DNA of 64,000 nucleotides, from assembly GCA_001303415.1 (NCBI GenBank), contig LJTN01000011.1, positions 1 to 64,000 of the forward strand, in the 5' to 3' direction. The DNA comes from Myxococcales bacterium SG8_38. GTDB lineage: Bacteria > Myxococcota_A > Polyangia > Polyangiales > Houyiibacteriaceae. The notes under the pieces are model-generated. The model was not told where the DNA came from. It made no database searches and was given only the letters and a program-made list of their open reading frames with translations. Positions within the stretch are counted from its first letter, which is position 1, and the number at the start of each line of letters is the position of its first letter. This document shows positions 9,319 to 17,609 of the stretch, piece by piece. Made by a program: the position numbers and the translations under genes.

Positions 9319-10089
9319 TCATCGGGCGAGCTTGGACACGAACGCTTCGATGGCCCTCGAGACTTCGACGGCGCGATCCATGACGAGCATGTGACCGGCT
9401 CCCTCCAAGAGCAGAAGCTCTGCGTGCGGAATCTGGGCGGCGAGGTATTCGGCGTACTTCGGGGGCGTCAGGAGGTCCTCGGTGCCCCCGACGATTAGGA
9501 CGGGGACTCGGATGTCCTGCACGGCATGCATGCGATCAAATCCGTCTGCCGCGCGCCAATCGATCGCGCCCGTCGAAACCGGCGTGAGCTCCCGCTTGTG
9601 CGTCGCCTCGGCGAGCAAATCGGCATCGATCCCTTGCTCGTGAATCCATGAAGGCATCGGGGGAAGGCTGCCGGCCGCCTGGCCTTGCTCGAAGAGAGCC
9701 AGAATCATGGGATGAACTCGCAAACGTGCGCCGGTGGCAAGCAAGACGAGCCCCTCGAGCCTATCGGGAGGCGAGGCCAACGCATGCTCGATTGCGACGG
9801 CACCTCCGAGCGAATGACCCACCACGACATAGCGGCCGTCCACCTCGGACTCGACCAGCTCGGACAAGAAGGCTTCCATCTCCGCGACCGACCTGGCTGG
9901 CGGTCCTTCGGTCCCAGCGCGTCCCGGAAGGTTGATCGCGTAGCCCGCACGATTTGGAAGCGCGTCGAGCAGCCGATCGTATGCGTGTTGATTGTCGGCT
10001 GCGCCATGCAGACAAACCAACGCCGGCGCCCTTCCCGCCTGATGCCGAAAGGTCACGGCGCGCCCCCCGACTCGCCGGGCTTCTACCAC
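9319..10089 (-). CDS. Alpha/beta-fold hydrolase
   Basis: 256 residues. The oxyanion HG turn is VCLHGAADN near residue 28. The nucleophile elbow is GHSLGG with Ser93, the likely acid is in GGTEDLLTP, and the histidine is in EGAGHMLVMD near the C-terminus, so the catalytic triad is complete. No signal peptide, so it should be cytosolic. Substrate cannot be told from sequence. The start overlaps the end of the upstream methyltransferase gene by 7 bp, suggesting translational coupling at the tail of the nuo cluster. Confidence 0.88.
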   Translation of the reverse strand: MVEARRVGGRAVTFRHQAGRAPALVCLHGAADNQHAYDRLLDALPNRAGYAINLPGRAGTEGPPARSVAEMEAFLSELVESEVDGRYVVVGHSLGGAVAIEHALASPPDRLEGLVLLATGARLRVHPMILALFEQGQAAGSLPPMPSWIHEQGIDADLLAEATHKRELTPVSTGAIDWRAADGFDRMHAVQDIRVPVLIVGGTEDLLTPPKYAEYLAAQIPHAELLLLEGAGHMLVMDRAVEVSRAIEAFVSKLAR

Positions 10090-10931
10090 AGGATCTGCTC
10101 CGCACTCGCGCTCGCCAGCGCGATGGACTGAAAACGAAAGAATCGCCGCCTCTCGTAGGTTCCGGTGTATTGCAGCGCCAGCTCGTCGAAGGAAACGGTC
10201 CGAACGAAGCGATAGCCGGACTCGGCCATGAGCGGCGTGGCGTCATCGATTCCGAACTTCATGGGCTCCCCGAGCTCCTCGATGATCCCCTTCATGGCTC
10301 GGTCCTCGGGCCGAAGGCGTGGGCTCGATTTCGCCATGTTGCTGTTCAGGTAGTCGAATATCAAGAGCGAGCGGGGATCCAGCTCGGCGGCCAAACGCCG
10401 AAGGGTCGACCTCGCAGCCTCCTCGGCCAGGTAGTAGATGACCCCTTCCCACACGAGAACGGCTGGGATCCCTTGCTCGAATCCTGCGTCCGCGAGGGCT
10501 CGAACGAAATCATCCCGCTCGAAATCACATGCCACGAGCGTCGCGGCGTCGAGCGGATAGCCATCGAGCTTCGAAACTTTCTCACGTTTGTCCGCCTGGC
10601 TGGCGGGCTGGTCGACCTCGAAAAAGCGAACCCCTTCGCGCCCGAGCCGCGCGGCCCTCGTGTCGAGGCCCGCACCCAGGATGACCACCTGGCGCAGACC
10701 GCGATCGAGCGCCCGAACGACACAATCGTCTATGTAGCGGGTTCTGAGCCCGATCCACAGCTCCATCGAAGGCGAGTGACGGTCCCAGCGCCGCGAAAGG
10801 GCTTCTCCTTCCGGGCCCGCCAAGCGAAGCGCCCAGGGATCGCTGCAGACCGGGTCGGGCGCGCTCGATGCGCGGCCCCTGTATGCGGCAACCATGATCG
10901 CCGTCCGGCTCGCGGCGCGCGCTTCTCTCAC
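10083..10931 (-). CDS. Class I SAM-dependent methyltransferase, leucine carboxyl methyltransferase-like
   Basis: 282 residues. The SAM-binding motif I is VVILGAGLDTRAARL near residue 82, followed by FFEVDQPASQADKR, characteristic of the LCM/PPM1 family (TIGR00027-like) rather than of small-molecule methyltransferases in general. LVWEGVIYYLAEEA is the family's post-motif II segment. The natural substrate of bacterial members is mostly unknown. The gene starts 2 bp after the stop of nuoI and overlaps the hydrolase downstream, so it is very probably cotranscribed with complex I genes. Confidence 0.88.
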   Translation of the reverse strand: MREARAASRTAIMVAAYRGRASSAPDPVCSDPWALRLAGPEGEALSRRWDRHSPSMELWIGLRTRYIDDCVVRALDRGLRQVVILGAGLDTRAARLGREGVRFFEVDQPASQADKREKVSKLDGYPLDAATLVACDFERDDFVRALADAGFEQGIPAVLVWEGVIYYLAEEAARSTLRRLAAELDPRSLLIFDYLNSNMAKSSPRLRPEDRAMKGIIEELGEPMKFGIDDATPLMAESGYRFVRTVSFDELALQYTGTYERRRFFRFQSIALASASAEQILW

Positions 10932-10933
10932 CC

Positions 10934-11527
10934 TCAGTGCCCGTGCTCGCGATCGATGCCGGGATGCGTCGGATCACCAGGCTCGTGCCGAGGGTTTGCC
11001 GTGAGGTAGGTGCCGTCCCGCCCGGGTATCGAAAGCAGGGTCTCTTTGTCGTAGAGGAAGTGCTCTCGGCGCGTCGAAGGCGGCATGTGCATCCCCGTGT
11101 CCATTCGGATGGCGTCGCAGGGGCAGGCCTCGACGCAGTATCCGCAGAAGATGCAGCGCAGCTCGTCGATCATGAAAACCGACGGATAGCGTTCGTATCC
11201 GTAGCGTGGATCGTCAGGCTCGTATTCGGCCGGTTCGATGTAGATGCACTGCGCCGGGCAAGCCGTGCTGCAGCAGAGACACGCCACACAGCGCGGAGAC
11301 CCATCGGCGCGCTGCGTGAGCCGGTGGATCCCACGGAAACGCTCGGGGTATTCGATTCGTTCCTCGGGGTATTTGACCGTGGCGATTTCTTTGCTCGCCT
11401 TCGGGCCGAACGTATTCTTGAAGAACCGTCCCATCGCAAAGCCCAAGCCTTTGGCGATCTCGGGCAAGTAGACTTGCTCGGCGACGGTCCGACCGGGTTT
11501 CTTGATGACTTTGACTTGGGCTGTCAT
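10934..11527 (-). CDS. nuoI: NADH-quinone oxidoreductase subunit I
   Basis: 197 residues from ATG 11527 (MTAQVKVIKKPGR). Two 4Fe-4S ferredoxin motifs are complete: cysteines 80, 83, 86 and 90, then 125, 128, 131 and 135, the ligands of clusters N6a and N6b that pass electrons toward NuoB. The first motif has an extra cysteine (CLCCSTACPAQC). A peripheral-arm subunit docked on NuoH. It starts 8 bp after the nuoH stop. The C-terminal tail is histidine- and proline-rich (PGDPTHPGIDREHGH). Confidence 0.93.
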   Translation of the reverse strand: MTAQVKVIKKPGRTVAEQVYLPEIAKGLGFAMGRFFKNTFGPKASKEIATVKYPEERIEYPERFRGIHRLTQRADGSPRCVACLCCSTACPAQCIYIEPAEYEPDDPRYGYERYPSVFMIDELRCIFCGYCVEACPCDAIRMDTGMHMPPSTRREHFLYDKETLLSIPGRDGTYLTANPRHEPGDPTHPGIDREHGH

Positions 11528-11535
11528 GCGCGACC

Positions 11536-12951
11536 TCAGAAAATCTTGTCCCAGAAGGCGACCCATCCATCGAGCCAACCCGACAGCATGAACGCTCCGA
11601 TCACGAGAATGTTGAGCAGGGAAACCGGGAGCAACCCCTTCCAACACAGCGACATGAGCTGATCGTACCGAAAGCGCGGAAGCGACCAGCGAATCATGAG
11701 CTGAAACCAGATGAGGATGATGATCTTGAAGAGGAAGACCGCGAACTGAATCGCCACCACCACCCAATGCACCAGCGGCACCGAGTAGCTACCCGCCACG
11801 AAGGGCAAGGAGAATTCGAAACCGTCTCGGTAGAGGTAAGGCACGTCCCATGCGCCGAAGAACAAGACCGACGCGATGGCAGCCAAAGACACCACCTCGA
11901 CGAACTCGCCCATGAAGAACATCCCGAACTTCATGCCCGAGTATTCCGTCAGGTAGCCTCCGACGAGCTCGCTTTCGCCTTCAGGCAGGTCGAAGGGTAC
12001 GCGCTTGGTCTCCGCCACTGCAGCGACGAAGAAATTGATGGCCGCGAGCGTGAGCGGCGGGATGAACACACCCCAAATGTGCTGGTGCTGCCACATCGCC
12101 ATGTCCTCGAGACGAAGCGATTGATACACCATGAACGCTGGGACCAAGGTGAGGCCGAGCACGACCTCGTAGCTGACCATTTGGCTGGCGGCGCGAATGC
12201 CACCTAGAAGCGAGTACTTGTTGTCCGAGGCGTAGCCCGAGATCGCGGCGCCGATGATGCCGGTGCTGGTGATCGCGAAGATGAAGAGAATCCCGACGTT
12301 GATGCTCGCCACTTGCATGGGAATCGCCGGGCCGGAAATCTCCCCGGTGCGCGGCAGGACCTGATTGAGGTAGTCCCAGTGCAGCGTGCTTGCGAACGGG
12401 ATGACCGCGAACGCGGCGATTGCCGGAATCAGGGCGATGATGGGGCCGGCCGAAAACAGGAGCTTGTCGGCCTTGGGCGGTACGAAGTCTTCCTTGAAGA
12501 TGAACTTCATGGCATCCGCCAGCGGATGCAGAAGCCCGATCAACATGATGCGCCCTCCGTTGCCCACGATCATGCTGTGCACCCCGTATCCCACGCGAAG
12601 GAGCACGGAGGCCAGGCCGAATCCGACGAACGTGGCCGTGAGGGCGGCGGTCGATATCGGCAGCGGATTGCTTCCCTCGAGCGCCACGAAGCTGAGCGCG
12701 ATCAGCGTGACGATGGCGACGATTCCAGTCGCAGCCGCGAGCCGCCACATGGGAAGGCGAGCACGGTCGATCCACTTCAAGGCCGAAGGCGGCAACACGA
12801 TGGCGGCACGGCTCGGGCCGAGCCTGTCCTGAATCATCGCGCTTTGCCTGCGCTCGGCCCAAATCAACACCGGAGCAAACGCCCCGACGGTGATCACCAA
12901 GATGACCACCACCTTCACCAACGACGAGATCACCAGGAACGTCGTGCTCAT
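11536..12951 (-). CDS. nuoH: NADH-quinone oxidoreductase subunit H, with internal extension
   Basis: 471 residues, well above the usual 320-350. The N-terminal helix and PVLIWAERRQSAMIQDRLGP (about 27-46) match the quinone-site region. Normally the GLLQPLADA-like element follows at once; here the equivalent GLLHPLADAMKF appears only near residue 139. About 85 residues with two predicted membrane helices (about 68-91 and 101-121) lie between. The conserved loop TKRVPFDLPEGESELVGGYL is intact. NuoH forms the quinone-entry membrane subunit. It overlaps nuoG by ATGA at 12948-12951. The extension reads in frame with normal codon use. Confidence 0.92.
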   Translation of the reverse strand: MSTTFLVISSLVKVVVILVITVGAFAPVLIWAERRQSAMIQDRLGPSRAAIVLPPSALKWIDRARLPMWRLAAATGIVAIVTLIALSFVALEGSNPLPISTAALTATFVGFGLASVLLRVGYGVHSMIVGNGGRIMLIGLLHPLADAMKFIFKEDFVPPKADKLLFSAGPIIALIPAIAAFAVIPFASTLHWDYLNQVLPRTGEISGPAIPMQVASINVGILFIFAITSTGIIGAAISGYASDNKYSLLGGIRAASQMVSYEVVLGLTLVPAFMVYQSLRLEDMAMWQHQHIWGVFIPPLTLAAINFFVAAVAETKRVPFDLPEGESELVGGYLTEYSGMKFGMFFMGEFVEVVSLAAIASVLFFGAWDVPYLYRDGFEFSLPFVAGSYSVPLVHWVVVAIQFAVFLFKIIILIWFQLMIRWSLPRFRYDQLMSLCWKGLLPVSLLNILVIGAFMLSGWLDGWVAFWDKIF

Positions 12952-14522
12952 TGGGCTGCCTCCGCCGATTCCAAGAGGCTCTGGCGCAATCCGTCCAAGT
13001 CGGTGAAGCCGACATCCACGCCGAGCAGCGCTCCGAGGTCCGAAATCGCCTTCCAGGCCGGCTCGATGCCAACGGGCGGCGGGAGCACCGTCTCGAACGA
13101 CTGCGAAATCCCCTTTTCGTTCACGAAGCTCCCGTCGAGCTCGTAGATGTCCGCAACCGGAATCGTTACCGCGGCCACTGCGGGAAGCGCTCCGACGTGA
13201 CTGGTGAGCGAAACCACGGAATCGAGCGTTGCCAGAGGCGCGAGCTCTTTGAGGGACTCCGCGGTGGCCCAGCCGAGCGCGACCACACCCCGGACCGAGC
13301 CCGCCTGCACGTCGGACAGCAGCTCCCCGACCGACTTCAGCTCGATGTCACCCGCCGCGTGCGTCGCGCCAGCGCGGTTGGGGTTGTTGTCATCGCTCCG
13401 CAGGATGTCATCGCCTTCCCATCCGCCCAGCGCTGCCAGGTACATACGATCGGCTCCGAGGGCCTCCGCCAACTTGACCAGCGCCAGATTGTCCTCGGTC
13501 GTGCTCTGCGCGCTGAGCACGAATGCTAGCTCGGACGGATCGACGGCTCGGATCTTGTCGGCTGCCAGCTCGAGCGCCTCGCGCTCCCCGATGGCCCTGC
13601 GCTCCTGTCCCCTGCCTTCGGTCGGCATGTCGAGCCTGTCGGTGTCGTGCCGCATGTACGTCATCATGCCGTCGTCGCACATCCAGAACTTGTTGACGTC
13701 CGGATTGTCCCGTGGTCGCAAGCGGTACACTTTGCCGTACCGGGGGTCGTAATCGACGTGGGTGTTGCATCCGGTCGCGCAGCCCGTGCATACGCCCTTC
13801 CCCGACTTGAGGAACCACACGCGGGCCTTGAAGCGGAAGTCGCGGCTGGTCAGCGCGCCGACCGGGCACACGTGCTCCGTCATCAAGGTGTATTTGTGAT
13901 CGAGCTCGCGGCCCGGTGCGAGGACGATTTCGTTCTTGTTCCCCCGCTCGCGCATGTCGAGGACATGGTCCTTGGCCAGCTCGTCACAGACCCGAATGCA
14001 GCGGGTGCACATGATGCACCGCTCGGCGTCGTAGACGATGGTCGGACCGAAGCGTACCCCCTTGGGCTTGTGCACCGGCTCGGTCAGCTTGCGCTTTAGG
14101 GTCGCTTGATGTGTGTAGTAATAGTCCTGAAGCTTGCACTCCCCTGCCTGGTCGCAGATGGGGCAATCGACCGGGTGGTTGAGCAGCAAGAACTCCTGCA
14201 CGGCAGCTTGCGCCGCCTTCACCTCGTCGTTCGTCGACGAGATGACCATCCCGTCTGCGGCAGCCAGCTGACAAGCGGGCTGCAGCTTCGGCTTCGTCGC
14301 CGGAACGTACGCTCCCTTGTCCTCGTCGAAGACGAGCTGGGGCATCTCCATCTGGCGCCCGCTCTCCACCTGCACCAGACACATGCGGCAATTCGCGGCC
14401 ACGGAGAGGCCGGGGTGCCAACAGTAGTGCGGAATCTCGATGCCCTCGCGCCATGCCGCCTGCATGACCGTCTCCCCGGGCTCGAAGGAAATCTCCTGAC
14501 CGTTCAGTGTAAACTTAGGCAT
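12948..14522 (-). CDS. nuoG: NADH-quinone oxidoreductase subunit G
   Basis: 524 residues, short for NuoG (usually 680-900); the C-terminal molybdopterin-oxidoreductase-like region is reduced. Cluster ligands are visible: 2Fe-2S N1b (Cys34, 45, 48, 84), N5 (His116, Cys120, 123, 129), N4 (Cys169, 172, 175, 219), and Cys245, 248, 252, 282, matching the off-path N7 site present in only some bacteria. The subunit carries electrons through the peripheral arm. It begins 3 bp after the nuoD stop. nuoE and nuoF, which usually precede nuoG, are absent here. Confidence 0.93.
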   Translation of the reverse strand: MPKFTLNGQEISFEPGETVMQAAWREGIEIPHYCWHPGLSVAANCRMCLVQVESGRQMEMPQLVFDEDKGAYVPATKPKLQPACQLAAADGMVISSTNDEVKAAQAAVQEFLLLNHPVDCPICDQAGECKLQDYYYTHQATLKRKLTEPVHKPKGVRFGPTIVYDAERCIMCTRCIRVCDELAKDHVLDMRERGNKNEIVLAPGRELDHKYTLMTEHVCPVGALTSRDFRFKARVWFLKSGKGVCTGCATGCNTHVDYDPRYGKVYRLRPRDNPDVNKFWMCDDGMMTYMRHDTDRLDMPTEGRGQERRAIGEREALELAADKIRAVDPSELAFVLSAQSTTEDNLALVKLAEALGADRMYLAALGGWEGDDILRSDDNNPNRAGATHAAGDIELKSVGELLSDVQAGSVRGVVALGWATAESLKELAPLATLDSVVSLTSHVGALPAVAAVTIPVADIYELDGSFVNEKGISQSFETVLPPPVGIEPAWKAISDLGALLGVDVGFTDLDGLRQSLLESAEAAQ

Positions 14523-14525
14523 TGC

Positions 14526-15743
14526 TCACCGGTCACATTCTCCGCCGATCATGTTGACCGACCCGAAAGTCGGAATGATGTCTGCGATCATTCCGCCCAG
14601 CAGCATCTCCCGCGACGCGGCCAGGTTGTACCAGCACGGCGGCCGCACCCGGACCCGGTACGGCGTTCCGCTGCCATCGGACACGATGTAGAAGCCGAGC
14701 TCCCCGTTCCCGCCCTCGGTGAAGCTGTAGGCCTCGCCCTTGGGAACCTGCAGGCCTTCCATGACGAGCTTGAAATGCGCAATCGTGGCCTCGATTGTGG
14801 TGTAGACCGCCTGCTTGTCGGGGTACGTGATTCGTGGATCGTCGATGTTGATCGGCCCTTCGTCGGGCATCTGCTCGATGGCTTGCTCGATGATGCGCAC
14901 CGATTGACGAATCTCTTCGAGGCGCACCATGAAACGGTCCCAGTTGTCTCCGTCCTCGCCGATCGGCACGTCGAAGTCGAAGCGGTCGTAGACCAGATAC
15001 GGATGATCCTTGCGGACGTCGTAGGGCAAACCCGTGGACCTGGCCACCGGCCCGGTGCATCCGTACGAAAGAGCCTGCTCCTTGGTCAGAACGCCGACGC
15101 CCTGCATCCGATCCAAGAAGATGCGGTTCCGAATCAGCATGGTCTCCGTCTCTTTGACCACCTTGAAGACCTCGGGAATCACGCGCCGCACGTCGTCTTT
15201 GAACGTCGCCGTCGGCGGCGCCGCCATGCCGCCGATGCGTCCGAAGCTATGAGTCATTCGGGCGCCCGTCTCGCGCTCGAGGATGTCCCAGACCCAGTCG
15301 CGCACCTTCAGGAGCCAGAGGAACGGCGTAAACGCGCCAAGCTCCATCGCCGAGGCGCCGTTGCAGGTGAAGTGATCTGCGATGCGCGAGAGCTCTCCGA
15401 GAATCACGCGGTAGTACTGGCAGCGCTCGGGGACTTCGATCTGCAGAAGCTTTTCGACGGCCAACGACCAGCCGACGTTGTTGAGCATCGGCGAGACGTA
15501 GTTGAGGCGGTCGGCGTAGGGAAACACCTGGGTCCACGTGCCGCGCTCGCAGGACTTTTCGAACCCGCGATGCAAGTAACCGGGCTGCACGTCGAGGTTG
15601 ACCAGCGTCTCGCCATCGAGGTCCAGAACCATCCGGATCGTGCCATGCATCGCCGGATGTGATGGGCCCATGTTGAGCCGCATCGGATCCGTGTGGAGCT
15701 CGAGGGCTGCGTCCTCGTTCAATAGCTCGTCTGCTGGTTCCAT
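14526..15743 (-). CDS. nuoD: NADH-quinone oxidoreductase subunit D
   Basis: 405 residues, normal length for the 49-kDa subunit. Family signatures include NMGPSHPAMHGTIRMVLDLDG near the N-terminus (the quinone-pocket His lies in SHPAMHG), GYLHRGFEKSCE, and the C-terminal IIPTFGSVNMIGGECDR. With NuoB it forms the quinone-reduction site. The stop codon of nuoC and the ATG are directly adjacent, so translation is probably coupled. Confidence 0.95.
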   Translation of the reverse strand: MEPADELLNEDAALELHTDPMRLNMGPSHPAMHGTIRMVLDLDGETLVNLDVQPGYLHRGFEKSCERGTWTQVFPYADRLNYVSPMLNNVGWSLAVEKLLQIEVPERCQYYRVILGELSRIADHFTCNGASAMELGAFTPFLWLLKVRDWVWDILERETGARMTHSFGRIGGMAAPPTATFKDDVRRVIPEVFKVVKETETMLIRNRIFLDRMQGVGVLTKEQALSYGCTGPVARSTGLPYDVRKDHPYLVYDRFDFDVPIGEDGDNWDRFMVRLEEIRQSVRIIEQAIEQMPDEGPINIDDPRITYPDKQAVYTTIEATIAHFKLVMEGLQVPKGEAYSFTEGGNGELGFYIVSDGSGTPYRVRVRPPCWYNLAASREMLLGGMIADIIPTFGSVNMIGGECDR

Positions 15744-16472
15744 CTACGCCCCCGAGCCTTCCTTGGCGCCCTCGGGCTCGCCGGCCTCGGCGCCTTCCTC
15801 CTTGCGCGCTGCAATTCTCGCCTGAATTCTCCTCGCGGCTTCGGAATCGCTCAGTGCTCGACGTTGACCGTGCTGCAGCCCGATGGCGGGCGAGACTTGC
15901 CGGTCGCGGCCCCTGAGCCGCGCTTCCCAATCGATGCGCGCGAACGGCTGTCCTTCCTCGATGCCGAAGGGCGGAAGCTTCTGGATGTCTTCCACCTCGC
16001 GGTACGGTACGAGCGGCTGGGCCTTGTCGATCGGATAGTCCTTGCGCAGCGGATGCCCGACGAACTCTTCGTACAGCAGAATGCGCCGCAGATCGGGATG
16101 TCCCTCGAACTCGATTCCGAACATGTCCCAGACCTCGCGCTCGGCCCAGTTGGCTCCCGACCAGACATGAGTCAACGTGCCCGCAGCCTCGCCTTCCTCG
16201 ACGCGGGTGCGGACGCGAATTCGGGCGCCCGCGACCGACGATCGCGTCATCAGCACCAGGTCGAATCGGGCGTCTTGACGCTCGGGGTGGTCGATGGCGG
16301 TCAGATCGATGAAATGATCCATCTGCAGCTCGTCATCGTTCTTGAGCCGCTCTGCGACCTCGACCCAGTCTCGGAGCGCAACCACGACCTCGTGGTCGCC
16401 GAACGCATCGCTGGTTTCGAGAATGCGGTCACCGAAATGCGCGCACAGCCGGTCGATGACCGCCTGGCTCAT
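15744..16472 (-). CDS. nuoC: NADH-quinone oxidoreductase subunit C
   Basis: 242 residues from ATG 16472 ([15 protein letters not shown]). The 30-kDa subunit signature, [20 protein letters not shown] followed by [18 protein letters not shown], is intact. The C-terminal 70 residues after the core are an acidic, alanine- and glutamate-rich tail ([20 protein letters not shown]). NuoC is separate from NuoD here, unlike the fused NuoCD of E. coli. It overlaps nuoB by ATGA at 16469-16472. Confidence 0.94.
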   Translation of the reverse strand: MSQAVIDRLCAHFGDRILETSDAFGDHEVVVALRDWVEVAERLKNDDELQMDHFIDLTAIDHPERQDARFDLVLMTRSSVAGARIRVRTRVEEGEAAGTLTHVWSGANWAEREVWDMFGIEFEGHPDLRRILLYEEFVGHPLRKDYPIDKAQPLVPYREVEDIQKLPPFGIEEGQPFARIDWEARLRGRDRQVSPAIGLQHGQRRALSDSEAARRIQARIAARKEEGAEAGEPEGAKEGSGA

Positions 16473-17014
16473 GTGCCACTCTCCTTTGCGCGACCGGGCG
16501 CGCGCTCCGGGACCAACCGTGGTGGCACGACGATGGGCTTGCGGTCGTTCGCCTGAATTTTGTCCTGGAGAAGCATGAGCGCGTCTAGGACGGCCTCGGG
16601 ACGGGGCGGGCACCCCGGAATGTAGACATCGACCGGGATCACCTTGTCGACGCCCGGAATGGTCGTGTAGTTGTCGTAAAAGCCGCCGCACGAAGCGCAG
16701 GTGCCGAAGGCGATGACCCATTTTGGATCGGCCATTTGTTCCCAGATGCGACGCACCGCGGGGCCCTGCCGCTGACTGATGGTTCCGACGACCCAGAGCA
16801 CGTCCGACTGGCGCGGGCTGAATCTCGGCGCCTCGGCCCCGAAACGCGCGATGTCGTAACGCGGAGCCGCGGTGGCCATGAACTCCATCCCGCAACAAGC
16901 CGTCACGAACGGGTACTGGAAGAGCGACCACTTGCGCGCCCATTGCAAGAGGTCGCTAAAACGTGTGGTGACGGCCACCTCGCCGCCACCGCCGATGACC
17001 TTCAGCTCTCCCAT
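16469..17014 (-). CDS. nuoB: NADH-quinone oxidoreductase subunit B
   Basis: 181 residues from ATG 17014 (MGELKVIGG). Ligands of the terminal cluster N2 are present: the tandem Cys40-Cys41 in ACCGMEFM, Cys106 in GTCASCGG, and Cys135 in [10 protein letters not shown]2 passes electrons to quinone at the NuoB/NuoD interface. The start lies inside the end of nuoA (13 bp overlap) and the end overlaps nuoC by 4 bp, consistent with tight stoichiometric expression. Confidence 0.95.
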   Translation of the reverse strand: MGELKVIGGGGEVAVTTRFSDLLQWARKWSLFQYPFVTACCGMEFMATAAPRYDIARFGAEAPRFSPRQSDVLWVVGTISQRQGPAVRRIWEQMADPKWVIAFGTCASCGGFYDNYTTIPGVDKVIPVDVYIPGCPPRPEAVLDALMLLQDKIQANDRKPIVVPPRLVPERAPGRAKESGT

Positions 17015-17361
17015 TTGAGCGCTCCCTTTTTCCACGCGTAGACCAAGGTCACGCCGAGAACGGCGAGAAACGAGGCCATCTCGATGAAGCCGAACCAGCC
17101 GAGCTCTCGAAACAGGCTCGACCACGGATACAGGAACACCGCCTCGATGTCGAAGACGACGAACAGGATCGCCGTGAGATAAAACTTGATGCTCAGCCGG
17201 ATGTGTCTAGCACCGGTCGTCTCCGATCCGGACTCGTAGGGGATCGCCTTCTCGGGGGTCATGTTCTTGGGCCCGAGCGCGGTGGTCAACCCGAAGACGG
17301 ATAGAGCGACCAGGGCCGCGACGCCGAGCATCAAGAAGACGGGAAAATACGCGTAAAACAT
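17002..17361 (-). CDS. nuoA: NADH-quinone oxidoreductase subunit A
   Basis: 119 residues with three membrane helices. The conserved loop PYESGSETTGARHIRLSIKF and the FDIEAVFLYPW motif at the second helix identify NuoA. It is the first gene of the complex I block, which then runs B, C, D, G, H, I on the minus strand. The upstream 248 bp is shared with the divergent AGCS transporter gene. Confidence 0.95.
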   Translation of the reverse strand: MFYAYFPVFLMLGVAALVALSVFGLTTALGPKNMTPEKAIPYESGSETTGARHIRLSIKFYLTAILFVVFDIEAVFLYPWSSLFRELGWFGFIEMASFLAVLGVTLVYAWKKGALKWES

Positions 17362-17405
17362 GGCCGGATCGGCTTGTAGTGGGCTTCATCCACCCGATCG
17401 CTCGG

Positions 17406-17434
17406 TTCTTAGTATCACCCCCAAGGGGTGTCAA
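17406..17434 (-). promoter_or_regulatory. Candidate nuo operon promoter with palindrome in the spacer
   Basis: On the minus strand a perfect TTGACA (17434-17429) is followed after 17 nt by TAAGAA (17411-17406; three of six match), 45 bp before the nuoA start. The spacer contains a palindrome, CACCCC and GGGGTG arms around CAA (17416-17430 on the plus strand), which could be an operator. Both assignments are by eye. Confidence 0.4.
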
Positions 17435-17609
17435 TGAAGGTGGTCGACGCCGTCGTGGGAAGCACTTGATCGTTACCAACGTATCCTGAACGCACCGCAT
17501 GCCCGCACGCTCCGACCTTCGCGCACGTGATCGAGCTCGATCGATTGGATGCATCACGACGCGAATATTCTCACTTTGACAAAACTGGAGGCAATGTCGG
17601 GGTTGTGCC

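Noticed and set aside
9140-9322. 60-codon frame on the minus strand overlapping the hydrolase stop by ATGA
   Set aside because: Third positions are unusually T-rich compared with neighbours, it has no ribosome-binding site, and it runs into the recQ start.
14106-15662. Plus-strand frame of 518 codons opposite nuoG and nuoD
   Set aside because: Shadow of conserved complex I genes; no family similarity recognised in it.
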